From Amanita rubescens (Eukaryota; Basidiomycota; Agaricomycetes; Agaricales; Amanitaceae), in NCBI GenBank assembly GCA_015039365.1, contig WION01000094.1, positions 106,373 to 170,372 on the forward strand: DNA of 64,000 nt, given 5' to 3'. Each line of letters begins with the position of its first letter. The first letter of the stretch is position 1. A program made the translations under genes and the position numbers. Of this stretch, positions 13,146 through 25,028 are shown in pieces. The notes beneath the pieces are model-generated. The model was not told the origin of the DNA. It saw only the letters and a program-made list of their open reading frames with translations, and searched no databases.

Positions 13146-13507
13146 GAATAGCTATCTACACGTCACGTTAAATCAGCGCCACGTCTGCCTACCAACATCA
13201 GCTTAGTCTGGAGCACACACGGGCCTACTCACAAGTATCATGAACAGGGAAGGTTGAAGTCAAAGGGAAAAGAACAAGAATGGCAGGAGGGTAGTAGGCC
13301 AGAGTTGCGAAACCATCACAGCAAATGCCCGTGAGAAATGCTACATGACATCGCACATCGATATTATAAGTACATTGGCGTCAAATCGTCAATATGATAG
13401 ATAACAAAGATTCGAAACACAGGAACTAGCAAGATTAATATTTGTACGCTCCGCGCCACCGCACATCGTCATATTGAGAAAAAGAAAAGGAGTGGTTTTG
13501 ATGTGTG
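13146..13507. other. Intergenic region (ALG5 promoter, YRB2-like 3' region)
   Basis: About 360 bp between the ALG5 start and the stop of the upstream gene on the same strand. No gene or RNA is seen; it presumably holds the ALG5 promoter. Confidence 0.4.
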
Positions 13508-15660
13508 TTAGGCGGGAGGAATGTTCGCAGTGATCTCATCTAACAATTCCTGTGCAATCTTTGCATTCGGTACCTGTAAACAAACGTTGCAGAGGGTCCA
13601 AACCGACAGCAAACCAGAATGCTCACTCTTAAATTATAATGTACCGCTGTACCGTTCTCAATCGCACTGAATCGCAGATACCGTGGATCTTGAGCAAGGC
13701 TACACAGCATTCCATTGAATAGCGTCACGTTAAGCAATAGTGTGAATACAGCTTCCTTCCTCATTACTGAATAAAGGTCAAGAAACAGTTTGATCAACAC
13801 GACACCAGATAGACAAGCAAGCAACGAACCTAGCCGGGCTCCTGTCCCATCAGATCGTTTTATATTCAATTTTAGCGTTCCGGTGCCTTTTTCTTTCCAT
13901 TGACTTCCTTGTAGAGCATACAATTTTCCCCGTACTTGATGGATCGTATCTTCATCTTCTTCGCCAGTCGTAACTAGATAACGTGTCAACAGTTCATGCA
14001 TAACACGTCAATTAGTGAAATAAAGACATACCAGCCTGTTCCGTTAATAAAGATTTGGATGATTCGTCGTCACTCCGCGCTTCCTCGTCCTCATCCTTTT
14101 CTGCTCTCAGACGTTCACCAAAGGTAGGTGCTTTATCGCTGTCCTCGCTTCCCCCGCTATCCGGGGTATCATCGAGTACACTGAGGACCGACGCCGCCTT
14201 GCTGCCATTTGACAAACCATTAGGCGACTCAGCGCGCGCCCGCTTCGGTGTAGGCGCTGCAAAGCTCTGGACACCTTGCGCGTATGATGAAAAGGCACTT
14301 GAATTAGTGGAGCTGGGGAAACGCGGTGGAGATTTGGCTCGACCTAGTTTTGACGATGACCCCAGCACAGGTGATTTCGCCCTGGCTGCACTTGCAAAGG
14401 GCGGGGAAGACGAGATAAACATATCAAACGCTGAACGCTTTACGGGTGCTGTTGATGGTGCAGAAGGCAGACTCTGGCCGGGGACGGCAAACGGTGATAC
14501 CGACTTGGCTGGTGTTGACGGTGTTATTGCTAGCGGCTTACTTTGTGAAGAAAGGAGACTGCCGAAAGAAGACTTGGAGGAAAACATGCTTTTGCCCTTG
14601 ACTGATGCAAAGGGGGAACTGGTAGAAGCGTAAGATTCAAAACCGGACTTTTCATCCTTGATCAGTAATGCTCTGCCAGACGTGTATATACAACGTACCT
14701 TCTTCGGAGTAGGTGGAGGCGACTTGGTTTGAGTCTTTTCTGGAGGCGGAGATGGCCTTTTTGTTTCTCGTGGGTTCTCATCACGGTCTGGATCATCCCT
14801 TAGCCGCTTCGTCGGCTCTGCTGGTGACTTGGGAAGGTCCGAAGTATCTTGAGGTCCTTGACTTGTTCCACGCTCCAGATATTTGCGTTTCAAGCCCTTA
14901 TCTCCACCTTCGGAATCCCTGCGCGAATGTTTGGACACTGCCACCTGTGGTGCCTCGTGTTCCTTGGCGCGTAACCTGACATCGGGCATGGACTGGGATA
15001 TTTGGGAATCGACAGGGCTCTTTGGTGGCGTTTCATTATCCTCCTCCGTATTTAAGGGCTTTCGGACCTCATCAAGGTCTTCGTTTACGGTGGACTGGGA
15101 TGCAAGGACCATGCTATCCTCTCTTTGAGTACTACGGGGGCGGCCTTCTGGACTTTCTGATTTATTCTTCCTCCAGCTGAGATCTTCTACGCCCCGGCTT
15201 ATCTGCCGGACCTTGATTTTCATTTCTTGTGGAGGAGAAACTCCCAATGGCGGGGAGCCCGAACTTGAGCTGTGTTGTGAACCCGCATCTTCCTCTTCTT
15301 CTGTAGTGCCTAGTTGTAGTCTGTTCTTCTTCGCCGGGGTGCGAGTATCCCGGGTAGGGGTGTCAATATCCTGACAATGATCGTCAATTTCAGGGTGCAG
15401 TTGGGGCAGCCAAGAGAGCTATGCGCACAAGAGTTTTAGGAGGTATTGCAGGTTCCAGTGATACTTCACGTTCGCGTTTTCTCGAGAGTTTGAAATCTAG
15501 AGATAGGGAGGTAAATGAATGTGACGGTGTAGGTCATAGGGTGTTGCGGCTTGCACATACCGGTGTCTGCTGGCTCTGGTGACGGAGGTGATGGTGGAGG
15601 AGAAATTCTGGGTTTCATGTTAGATGGGATGGGAGACAGTGGCCTAGAAGAGTCGGCCAT
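13508..15660 (-). CDS. YRB2: RanBP3/Yrb2-like Ran-binding protein, nuclear export cofactor
   Basis: Expected to bind Ran-GTP and the exportin Crm1 in the nucleus and help load export cargo. The long N-terminal region is charged and Ser/Pro-rich with basic stretches of nuclear-localisation type (FKLSRKREREVSLEPA, TPAKKNRLQL) and scattered Phe-Gly-like motifs (SSFGSLLSS). The C-terminal third is a Ran-binding domain: TGEEDEDTIHQVRGKLYAL, SQWKEKGTGTLKLNIKR, RKEAVFTLLLNVTLFNGM, SLAQDPRYLRFSAIENG and the final VPNAKIAQELLDEITANIPP. The start ATG at 15658-15660 opens the Pro-rich exon; two introns then lead to the large exon at 14012-15247. The stop TAA is at 13508-13510. All junctions I checked keep frame. 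The symbol follows yeast usage. Confidence 0.88.
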
Positions 15661-15805
15661 TTGAGCAACAATGAGGTGGACTGGGATAAGTAAAAGTGCA
15701 AGGGACACTCGACTCTGCGGCCGTCGCTCGGTTAAAGCCGATCCAGTGCAAGGCCACCTTTTGTTCTATCACACACATTCCCAACAATAAACATATATTT
15801 TATTA

Positions 15806-18800
15806 TTATAAACTACTCTCCATCTCAGCAACCTGTCGCTTTCTCCGTGAATTTGCCAATCCCAGGATATCCTGGATGCTACTCAGAGTCACGGGTTTCG
15901 TCAACACGCTGCACCCAGACGTCACACTAAGATCTGATCGCCGGTTAGAGAAGCTCACTTACCGATCAGCACCAGCCCCCAGATATTCTTCTTGGTCTAG
16001 CCGACGCCTTAAGTACAAGCACCCACAAGACTAGCTTAATTACATACCTGATAAAAGCGCATTACCTATTGCGGTCGTCAACAAACTGAGAACAACGGAC
16101 AAAGGGGGCACACAAACCTGTTACTCCAACAACGAAATCCTTACGACCCATAGCTCGGAGCCTCTGAACCATGCCGACGCCAGATAATACAGGCATTTGA
16201 TTGTCCAGAAATACAACGGCATATTTCTCTTCATGACCGTTCTCTCCCACAACAGCTCCTGCCTGCTTTCTCTCGAGAATAGGTAAAGATTGTTCACCGT
16301 CAGACGGTGGCGTCTCAATTGGGGAATTCTCTTGTCCGAGGATCTTTCGGAGTGCGATCTCGCCATTCTCCGCCAGTGACACGCGACATCCCTGCAAGCG
16401 CAATAGCCTCTCCAGCAATTTCCGCGTCAACAGGTCGTCATCAGCGACCAGCACAGGCAACCCTGGTTCGATACTAACAGCCGGCTTACTTACGTTCCTG
16501 CTGGCACGGGTTGGATTCTTGTCAAACTCGACCAGGACGGACGATGAGACGGAACGGTTGGAGGAAGTCGACGGGTGAGGCTCAACGCCGAATGTCTGTT
16601 TCGGAATTGGTACAAATGTCGGACGCGAAACAGAGGTGGGTAGATGAGCGGTCTCTGCACTATCTGGTTCGCTGATTTCTTGGATTCCCTCGAGCACTGT
16701 CGCAGGTGCTGAAGCAGGATTCTCCATGTCCGTGCCACCCGTGGGACCAGGTACCGCTGATGGCGGCAAAACGTTGAGCTGTACATGGTCAGTTGAATTG
16801 TCCGAACCGCGATGCGACCGCGCTTATATGACTTTAGATTCATGTTTAGACCTTTAAACGCTCATACTCACCAAGCATCTTCAACCTTGCCAAATTAAGG
16901 CTCGGATCACCCAATATAGGTGGCAAAGTCGCTTCGTAGGCAGCAACATCCACGGTTGTCGCCAAGTTATTTTTGAAACCGAAGGGCTGGTCCTCAAGCG
17001 TCGCTTGCACATTGCCATATAACCCGCCTAGTTCTTCAGGCGAAACGATCCGTTTCCCTTGAAGGTTCAAAGCTTTCTCGCCAACCCCTAACGGCAGTTC
17101 AACCCAGAAAGTTGATCCTTCGCCCAGCTTAGATTTTACGCCGAGGCGACCCCCGGATAACTTGACTATTTGCCGGACCAAAGCAAGACCAAGGCCTGTA
17201 CCTTTCCCACCTTGCTTCTTTCCCTCCTCGGTTTGATTGAAAGCACCTGTATATATCCGTGAGAATGGGTGCTGGCTATTAAAGGAACCCAACACTCACT
17301 GAACAACCTTCCGTGGACCAAATCACTAGCCTTGATGCCGTGTCCGGTGTCAGTGACTTCGATGCGCACTACGATCCGATCTAAAGAGGATACCGAATCT
17401 TGTTGCATATCATGTAATGTCAGACGGTTAGCCGATAATCGATGTTGGATGTCATCTGACACAACAGTGGAAGTCCCGGAAACATCCCCTTGTTCATACG
17501 GTGTTGGTAGAATGACCTTGGTGGAAATCGATATTGTCCCTCCCACCGGTGTGAATTTGCAAGCATTGCTAGAGAAATTTGAGTTTGTTGTCGTTCTTGC
17601 GTAATGCGAATACGAACCTTGTGAGATTGGTCACAATCTGCCTCAGTCTTGTCTCATCGCCTGTTACAATTCCATCGGCGCTAGGGTGCTCTTCAACATG
17701 TTTTCGGACGGCTTCTGGAGTTTCTCCCAGGGCTTCATACGATGCTTGCCTCGCGACCTAATTTTACGTCACAACTCAAACGGCAAAGTTTAAACATGGT
17801 TCATACCAAATCGATATTGGGATCAAGATGAGTTTCCAACTTGAGACCGCGAGCTTCCGTATTCAATTGCAAGGGAATGAAAAGTGACCTCATCGTCTGG
17901 TGGAACGCATACGGCTAACATCGCAATTGCAATCGGGACCTGCGAATTGATTGGAGAATGTGGCACTCACTCTAGACACAGTTTCAAACTTCCCACTGTC
18001 GAGTCGGTTGCTGGGATGGATGTTGAATCAGTTCCTCTCTTGCAGATTGCGGACTTACAAATCAAGAACGTCATTTAAGACTGCAAGGGAAAGTTGATAA
18101 ACAGAAGGTACAAAAAATAGAGACTGCCTGCCTTTGGACATCATGCTGAGGCTCCCGGTCAAGGCACTGAATTCAAGCTCTTGTTCGCTAGATATGCCTC
18201 CGGATATTTCAAGATACTGGGCAGCTAAGACTGCGAAATCCGAAATGAGAACAGTGATGGTCGATCGTTGCCGTCGAACTCACATGCAGTATGGAGAGGC
18301 ACACGGACTTGTGAAGACGGGCCGTGTCAGGTCCGTCGTGTAGTCTAAGTTATGGAAAATGACTTATCATGAAAAACATAACTTTAAGAATCGTCAGCGG
18401 TCGCATCGTAATGGAATGTGATGGCTTACGAGGTCAGCCGTCTCTTGGACTCTGCTGCTTTGCGCTCGTTGATCTGCGCCTTTTGCGTCGCCTGCCAATC
18501 CAGTAAGACGCGAGAGAGAGAAAACGTAAGAAGTGATCAAACTTTGTACTGCATCTTTAGACGGTCCCGTAACTTGAACAGGTGTCTGTCAGACTAACAG
18601 AGAGTTTAGCCCAAATTAATTTCCAATTGTTTCCAACCCACTTTTTCTATCATGAAGTGCACGTAAAGAAGAACTGGAGAGAAATCAGGCATTACAGACA
18701 AGGATTTAAAGAACCGAGGTCGTCTCTCACAAGCATGAAAAACAAATATATTAATCATATCTGGCATGACGATCAATGGGTTTATGCAAAGTGTGCTCTG

Positions 18801-20270
18801 AAGTTTGCTTACTGCGAACCCATGAGATTTGTAAAGGGACTATCGTCGCGGTCGTGCTAGCTTGATTATAAATCGACTTTCTTCACGTTCAGACGACTGA
18901 GGTTACGGACAAGATAAAGAATGCCAAGGCCCCAATTGCCGCTGGAAAGCGATTCAACTTGAGACCGAACAACGCGATGACTTGCAAAGACTAAAGGCAT
19001 GCAATGAAGCTTTGAAGGACTCTATGAGGGCGAAATGAACGAACCGTTGTGTAATAGAACGTTCCCAAAAAGTCTCGTTCTTTACATTGACTAGGCCGTT
19101 GGGAGTAGAAGCCACATGATAGTCTGGAGGCACTTTAAGCACAGGAGGTTAAATGAGGGGTTCGTGCTGACATGAATATAATTTGGTAAAAGGACCTGGC
19201 TACTTGTCAATATCGTCAAGATGTCATCGCAGCATGGTACGGACCATATCCATATTGACACAATCAGCGTCGCCTGGTAAAAGATGGGACGATGCTGTGG
19301 CCAATCGTAAATTACCATGAAACTGTGTGAAGCTAAGCGTATAATTGATAACCCGGGTTACATGTACTCACGGTATAGGAGTACTAAGAGCTGGTGCAAT
19401 CTAGCGGCAAGAGTCAGTCACCCGACAAGCGCGAGGATACTCATGACTCAACTCCGAAATAAAAGATTTTGTCCGATAGATAAAACGGCTTCTTCGAAAC
19501 GAAGATAACACCAAGAATCCAGTTCATAACCAACCACAACGAAGCCCAAACTGCTAAAGACTTTTTGAGAAACCACCGCTCCTTCATTGCGTAGTTAGTG
19601 GAGCACAGAGATAGGTGGTAGACTATTGATTGCGTACCTCTGAATACTGATATTCAAGGCGCTCGTCCGAGAAGCTCGAGAAGAAAAATTTGTGTGTTCC
19701 AAGCCATGCCCGCCATCGTAAGTTATCAAATGTCCGCCATTTATCCGATGTCGTAAATGGCTCATTCATTGGCACGCGTTCGACCTCACCGTCGCCTGGC
19801 GGCTTTTCTGCTTCGGACTTTGGCGCATGGATGTCGTGCTCAAGCTGTGAGATACAGCTCTCTGAATCCTCCCATGTCCTGTCAACAACAATCAGATCAA
19901 CTTGACCATTCTCCTGCCTCAAGTTCTCTCCATCCTCGCAATCCGAGTTGCTTTCTACCATACTCTCTTCACCTAAGACGGTCGAGCTTCCCGCGTCTAT
20001 GTGCCTCTTGAACCTCGACCAATGGGTCTTGAAGCGTCTCCATTTGTGGGACCGAGGCAAACGATTGACAGAGGTTTTCGTCTTCGCTTGTTGGACCGCT
20101 GGGAATGGTAGCGGAGTATCGGAATCATATGAAAAAGGCGAATTTCCCATAGGGTAAGAAATGCCTTCTATGGCTTTCTCACTTTGTGGGTTGAAGCAAT
20201 CATCCGTAGCCCTTTGAAGCTGAGAGCCTGAGGGTTCGGGTACTGCGAACCGTTTTGGCCAAAAATGCAT
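15806..20270 (-). CDS. Hybrid sensor histidine kinase with N-terminal membrane region; H-box appears frame-broken
   Basis: Multi-pass membrane hybrid histidine kinase of a basidiomycete-wide type. The cytosolic N-terminus starts at MHFWPKRF (an in-frame stop lies just upstream) and leads to several membrane segments ([60 protein letters not shown]), a helical linker ([19 protein letters not shown]), the dimerisation/H-box region, [19 protein letters not shown], an ATPase domain (SNACKFTP N-box, [15 protein letters not shown]) and a C-terminal receiver ([14 protein letters not shown] acidic pair, phospho-Asp in [10 protein letters not shown], Lys in LTKPV). At 18302-18319 the expected His-Glu-Val-Arg-Val-Pro block lacks one base: upstream exons end in the frame giving Leu-His-Lys, while VRVPLHTA reads in the next frame. 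One intron appears to be GC-AG. It may be a recent pseudogene or contain a sequencing error; all other domains are open. Confidence 0.82.
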
Positions 20271-21153
20271 GGCGCGCTAAAGGCACCAGCAGAGAAATGT
20301 TGTGGGGATCCACTGTTCGTAGCCAGAAAGGGTGGACGAGTAAGATGTGAAAGTATATGAAGCGAGCGGCCGCAGACACAGTAGCGGATCGAGGTACCAT
20401 TGCCTTATTCGACATTTGCTCTATTTGGAAGTCGCTGATTTAATCATTGCTCTGGTTAGTTGGGCCCAGGTTTCTGCTAGTTGTGAATCAGCTCAAGTGA
20501 GCGCTGGCGACGGGACGGAAATGCCTGTACTGTTCATCAACTTGCGACACGAGCCACCTAAATAACAAGCTTAAGGCTTTGTATACAGACATAAAATTAG
20601 CACCACCATTAGCTGACCTGAGACCCCAGCCCTCCCCACCTTCCTACCTCCACGAGAGTTCAACGTAGATGAGACCTCCTTCATCGAACAGTCGATTGCA
20701 ACGTGGGAGTAATGCACTTGAGCTATACTGATGCCCCGCATTTCAAGGATCATCTATCATCCGTCCGCGTCAATTGTCGTCCGAAGGAAAGTATATGGAA
20801 GCTGATGTCGGGCCAGGTCAAGGAATATATTAGCTGTAAAGCCGATGATGACCGGTCGATGACCGCGGCATATGTTTCAACTTTCGGGGTGCACTGGCTA
20901 AGGTGACAGCTTTCTGCCACATTATTCAACGCCTTCTGGTCACACCGTTGTCGGAGTACGAAATCATTCCTCCTCGTCCCCCCTTCTCACATTCACCACT
21001 CATAGCTTTCCGTCATTATTGTCGCTCTCAGCAAAACATTCCTCTGATAATTTACCTCCATCTTCGGATCGTAGGACCTTGGCATAGTTGCATTTTTTTC
21101 TATTGTTTTAGATTCAAGTGTCATACACTTGTACCGCCACCCCTGCTTCAGAC
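20271..21153. promoter_or_regulatory. Divergent intergenic region, histidine kinase / SNT2-like
   Basis: About 880 bp between two outward-facing start codons. An in-frame stop just before MHFWPKRF supports the chosen kinase start. No conserved coding segment seen; it should hold both promoters. A pyrimidine-rich stretch precedes the SNT2-like start. Confidence 0.4.
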
Positions 21154-24100
21154 ATGTCCTTTGCAGTCTACCTCAAAAATGGGGAACAAGTCAAAGAGAA
21201 CGGTGGGTGGCGTAAAATAACGCCTAATCCTACATTTATAAATGGCGTGCTGTTTTTTCCCTTGTATTACAGATCACGTCTATTGCTCACCCAGTTGGTC
21301 AGTGAGAGACGGTACGCCTTATTCGGTGGCTCGTATTATGCAATTCCTTCCCCCAGAAGATGCCCCAAGAGGGGAAGAGGGAAAGAATTATCTCTATACC
21401 CGTGTCCGTCTAGCGTGGTATTATCGACCGAGCGATGTGAGTGACAGGCCAGTGGGGGACTCACGACTCCTTCTGGCTGCCATTTATTCGGAAATATGCG
21501 ACATCAATCAACTTCGGGCGAAATGCCACGTGGTACACCGAGACAAGATTTCAGACCTAGCAGGGTGGAAAAAGCGGCCTGACAGGTTTTATTTCAACCG
21601 ATTATTCGACCCATATATCAAGAAGGAGTTTGAAATTATACAATCAACTGATGTTCGGAATCGTATGTCGTATGAGATAATGGGAACTGAAAGATATACT
21701 AATATGGTAATTAGTTCCGGACCATATTCGGGAAGTCCTGACTTCACGATATGAATACGTCGTTGCTGAGAAAGAGGTTATACCCGACCTCACTGATACC
21801 ATTCGACTTTGTGTTGCTTGCCAAGATTGGTGCTCTAGGTACGTTATGTCAAAATTCGGTCCAACAAATCACGGAACTTCTCTAGCCCCGATTCTGTTCA
21901 GTGTGACAGATGCAAGCGCTTTTTCCATATGAAATGTGTACAGCCCCCTCTTTCCGCTAAACCTTCAAGAGGTTATGGCTGGACATGCGCCCCTTGCTCA
22001 CGTAGGCATGAAGAAGAGGTAGATAGTCATGACGTTCGACATCCTACGCCTGGTCTTGCAAAGCCGAAATCAAATGCGCCTGCAGCAAGAGGAAGAGGTC
22101 GTCCAAGGAAAGATAAGATGCAAGCCGAGAAGGAAGAGAACTTGCCCATCAAGCATTTCAAGATGTGGCCGTTCAGATACTTCGGGTAAGCATGTGCACA
22201 GCTTACATGAATTGGTCGTCCCAGACAAAAATGCAGACAGTATACAGTGGCAGAGGATACCCTAGGTAGAATCATTAATTGCAACTGAATGACAAGACCT
22301 TCATCTTCAAAACAGATCCCGATGACCTTATCTTTCCTCGTACTGCCACACGCCAAGGGCCCAAATTCCAGGCTGTCGTGCCACCAGCTCCTGATCGTGA
22401 TGCTGTCCTTACGGCTGGTATGTGCCATAATTCAACGGAGTTCGGGAAGGTTGACACGGGCCAGATCCGGACGAGCGGGGTGGAGATAACACTGTCGAAG
22501 TTCTAGGCAATATTAATAGTCTTACGGAAGCAGAAGGTATGTACCTTTTTTTGTCAGTTGCTACATTACATAATTTCTCGGAATTTTCCTAGTGGCTGAA
22601 GGTAAAGGTTATGCCTGGTTTTAGCGTTCATATGACGACCAAAATTCTGCAGTGGAAGCTTGCAAACGAGGCCTCGCGGATGATCACGATTTACAACATA
22701 ATATCGACTGGTTGACTGAGGTGATACGACGGTTTTCAGATGCTGCACTTGCCGCACGTCCCTTTACGGCTGTGAATATAAATTCACCCACGCGAGTGGA
22801 AAAGGTAAATAGGGTCGGGTCGCATATAAATTTCTGACCCTCACAATTTTGGCTATTTATAGTGGAAGAAGCACGATTCTAATTACCTTGATCGCGAATG
22901 GACCAGAGATGAAATTGCAGCTTTCGAGGATGGTATTTTAACACATGGAGCCGAACTCCGGGCTGTCAGAGAAGAAATAGGAACGAGGTCCATGCCCGAA
23001 GTCGTTCGCTATTATGGACACTGGAAGAAGTGATTTCTAACGCTGATTAACTTGCTTCGTCAGCAACTGACAATCCTTGAACAGTGCCAGGCTAGGAGAA
23101 GAGAACAAGAGGATAACAGAGCAGGGCGTGCCCAGCATACCCACTGCACGACAGTACCCGACGTTTGAAGAAACCGGCGTTGCGCAACATGTTGGTCTCT
23201 CCGATGACGAAGAATCGATAATCAACCAGCCGACCTCTAGAGTACCGACGTGTGGGGCATGCAGAACACGAGAATCCAGCATATGGTGGAGAGCACCCAA
23301 AGGCCTCGCGACAAGTATTCTTTGCGATACTTGCGGAACAAATTGGAGGAAGTATGCGGACCTGAACGTGCGACCTCTACGGGACGAATCAATGCCTACC
23401 AATAAAGGGAAGGTTAATGACAAGCGTGAAGGCACTCCTCTAACTGCACCTTCTGCTAAGCGAGCTAGGGTAAGCTATAAGAACTTCTAAATTTGGGTCG
23501 TTTCCTTATGAAATCTGGTTCTAGACTTCCGCTTCGTCGCAATCTACACCTCCACCTACCGTATCGGCCGCCACACAGTTACGTTGTCTTGCGTGTTTGA
23601 AGAGCGGCCCGATGGGCAAGGTTCTGCAATGCAAGAAATGCCAATTCAGGGCCCATGCGGGTGAGTTCAATCTCGAAGGAATGATGCCATTCTCACGCTA
23701 TCTTTAAAGGAACATGCGGCGTTGAGGCTGACCGCCCCGCGGTAGACTCGTGGGTATGCGAACTCTGCCAGAATGCAGAGACCCTAGAAGCGTCAATCGT
23801 AAGTCGATCCCTATCAACGTGAGTCGCATTCTAATGCTCGATAGAATCCGGATTGCCTGCTATGTCCTCGAGGAACAAAGGAGGAAAAGAACCACGAATT
23901 GTATCCCCCGCCAGATACATTCTTGCGTGCATGTAAGCCGACCGAAGGTCAAGGTTGGGTGCATGCGCTGTGTTCGGTCTTCGTGCCGGAGACTACCTTT
24001 TCCAACACGACACAGTTACGCCTCGTCGAAGGATTGAGCACCGTCTTGCGGCATCGATGGGAAGCAGTGAGTGTTCTGGTACGATAATCCGAGTTTTTCT

Positions 24101-24861
24101 AAGCCCTATTCTTGGAAGCCATGTTGCATATGCGAGCGAGTGGATGGTGCAGTAATCCGATGTAGCGATTGTAGCAAAGAATTCCACGTGTCTTGTGCGT
24201 GGAAGCAAGGCTACAGATTTGGCTTTGAGATACAACACGTAAGTTTATTGGAAAGCGTACACGTGCCTGCCAGATCTAATATCCCTACGTCAGGTCAAGA
24301 GCAGTCGACGAGATATGACCGTAACGACCACATTCAAGTCTGAAACAGGATGTATGAATGCCATCGTGTCGTGTAAGGACCACGATCATGGCCGGCGAGT
24401 CATATACGATATCTGTGAAACCAATGACGGCGGAGAGGTCTGTTCATCTGTTGTTACCGTGTGCAATGGTAACTGACGTCCATTTCTTGGAGACTGCCCT
24501 TCAAGTGTATTGCAGGGCGTATAAGCAAGCACCTGTAAACCAGGCACATGGTCTGCTCCGTAAAGCAAGGCGCCTAGACTCTTTACTCAATCGGAGTAGC
24601 GAATCTCCTCCAATCCCCCCTTCGTCCAGTGCGCAACCCGAGTTCAAGTGTTGCAAGTGTTGTTCCAAGTACTCACCAGCATTCTATCCTACCATTCCCA
24701 AGGACGCGGGGCACCGCAGTTCGGATGGCAACTATTATCTATGTCATAGGTGCAAGTTCTTGGAGGAACATGAAGACGAGAAGTCATCTGCTTCATCTGC
24801 CTCATCATTATCATCTAAGCTTGTAAACGGGATAGCAAAGAAGAACATAGCGGTATCATGA
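21154..24861 (+). CDS. SNT2: Snt2-like chromatin reader (BAH, PHD, SANT, GATA-type finger, PHD, extended PHD)
   Basis: Nuclear protein expected to bind modified histone tails and recruit deacetylase or demethylase partners, as yeast Snt2 does with Rpd3 and Ecm5. The start MSFAVYLKNGEQVKEN is spliced to the BAH domain (HVYCSPSWSVRDGTPYSVAR, VRLAWYYRPSDV). Then follow PHD1 (LCVACQDWC, SVQCDRCKRFFHMKCVQPP), a basic AT-hook-like run (ARGRGRPRKDK), a SANT-like helix bundle (REWTRDEIAAFEDGILTHG, MPEVVRYYGHWK), a GATA-type zinc finger (CGACRTRESSIWWRAP, ILCDTCGTNWRKY), PHD2 (CLACLKSGPMGKVLQCKKC) and an extended PHD (GWVHALCSVFVPETTF, CCICERVDGAVIRCSDC). A final Cys-rich exon ends at TGA 24859-24861. 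About fifteen introns join in frame. The domain order matches fungal Snt2 well. Confidence 0.9.
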
Positions 24862-25028
24862 CAATATAAAGAAACAATTATACATCTGACGACGTTCGCA
24901 CTAAGTATGAATAATGCACGGAGACCTAGAATACAGTGTAGCAACATCTGGTAATATAGAAGGGTTAAATTTAGATCCTGTGAGTACGATAAACAGTTTG
25001 TAGGGTAGAAGGAAGATGAAATGCCAAG

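Noticed and set aside
14055..14633. 192-codon plus-strand frame
   Set aside because: Antisense to the Ser/Pro-rich part of the RanBP3-like gene, which has a conserved Ran-binding domain.
18954..19142. A second possible frame break in the membrane part of the histidine kinase
   Set aside because: A non-consensus but GT-AG intron (gtccgt donor) joins the helices in frame, and other joins there are only uncertain, so I kept only the H-box break.
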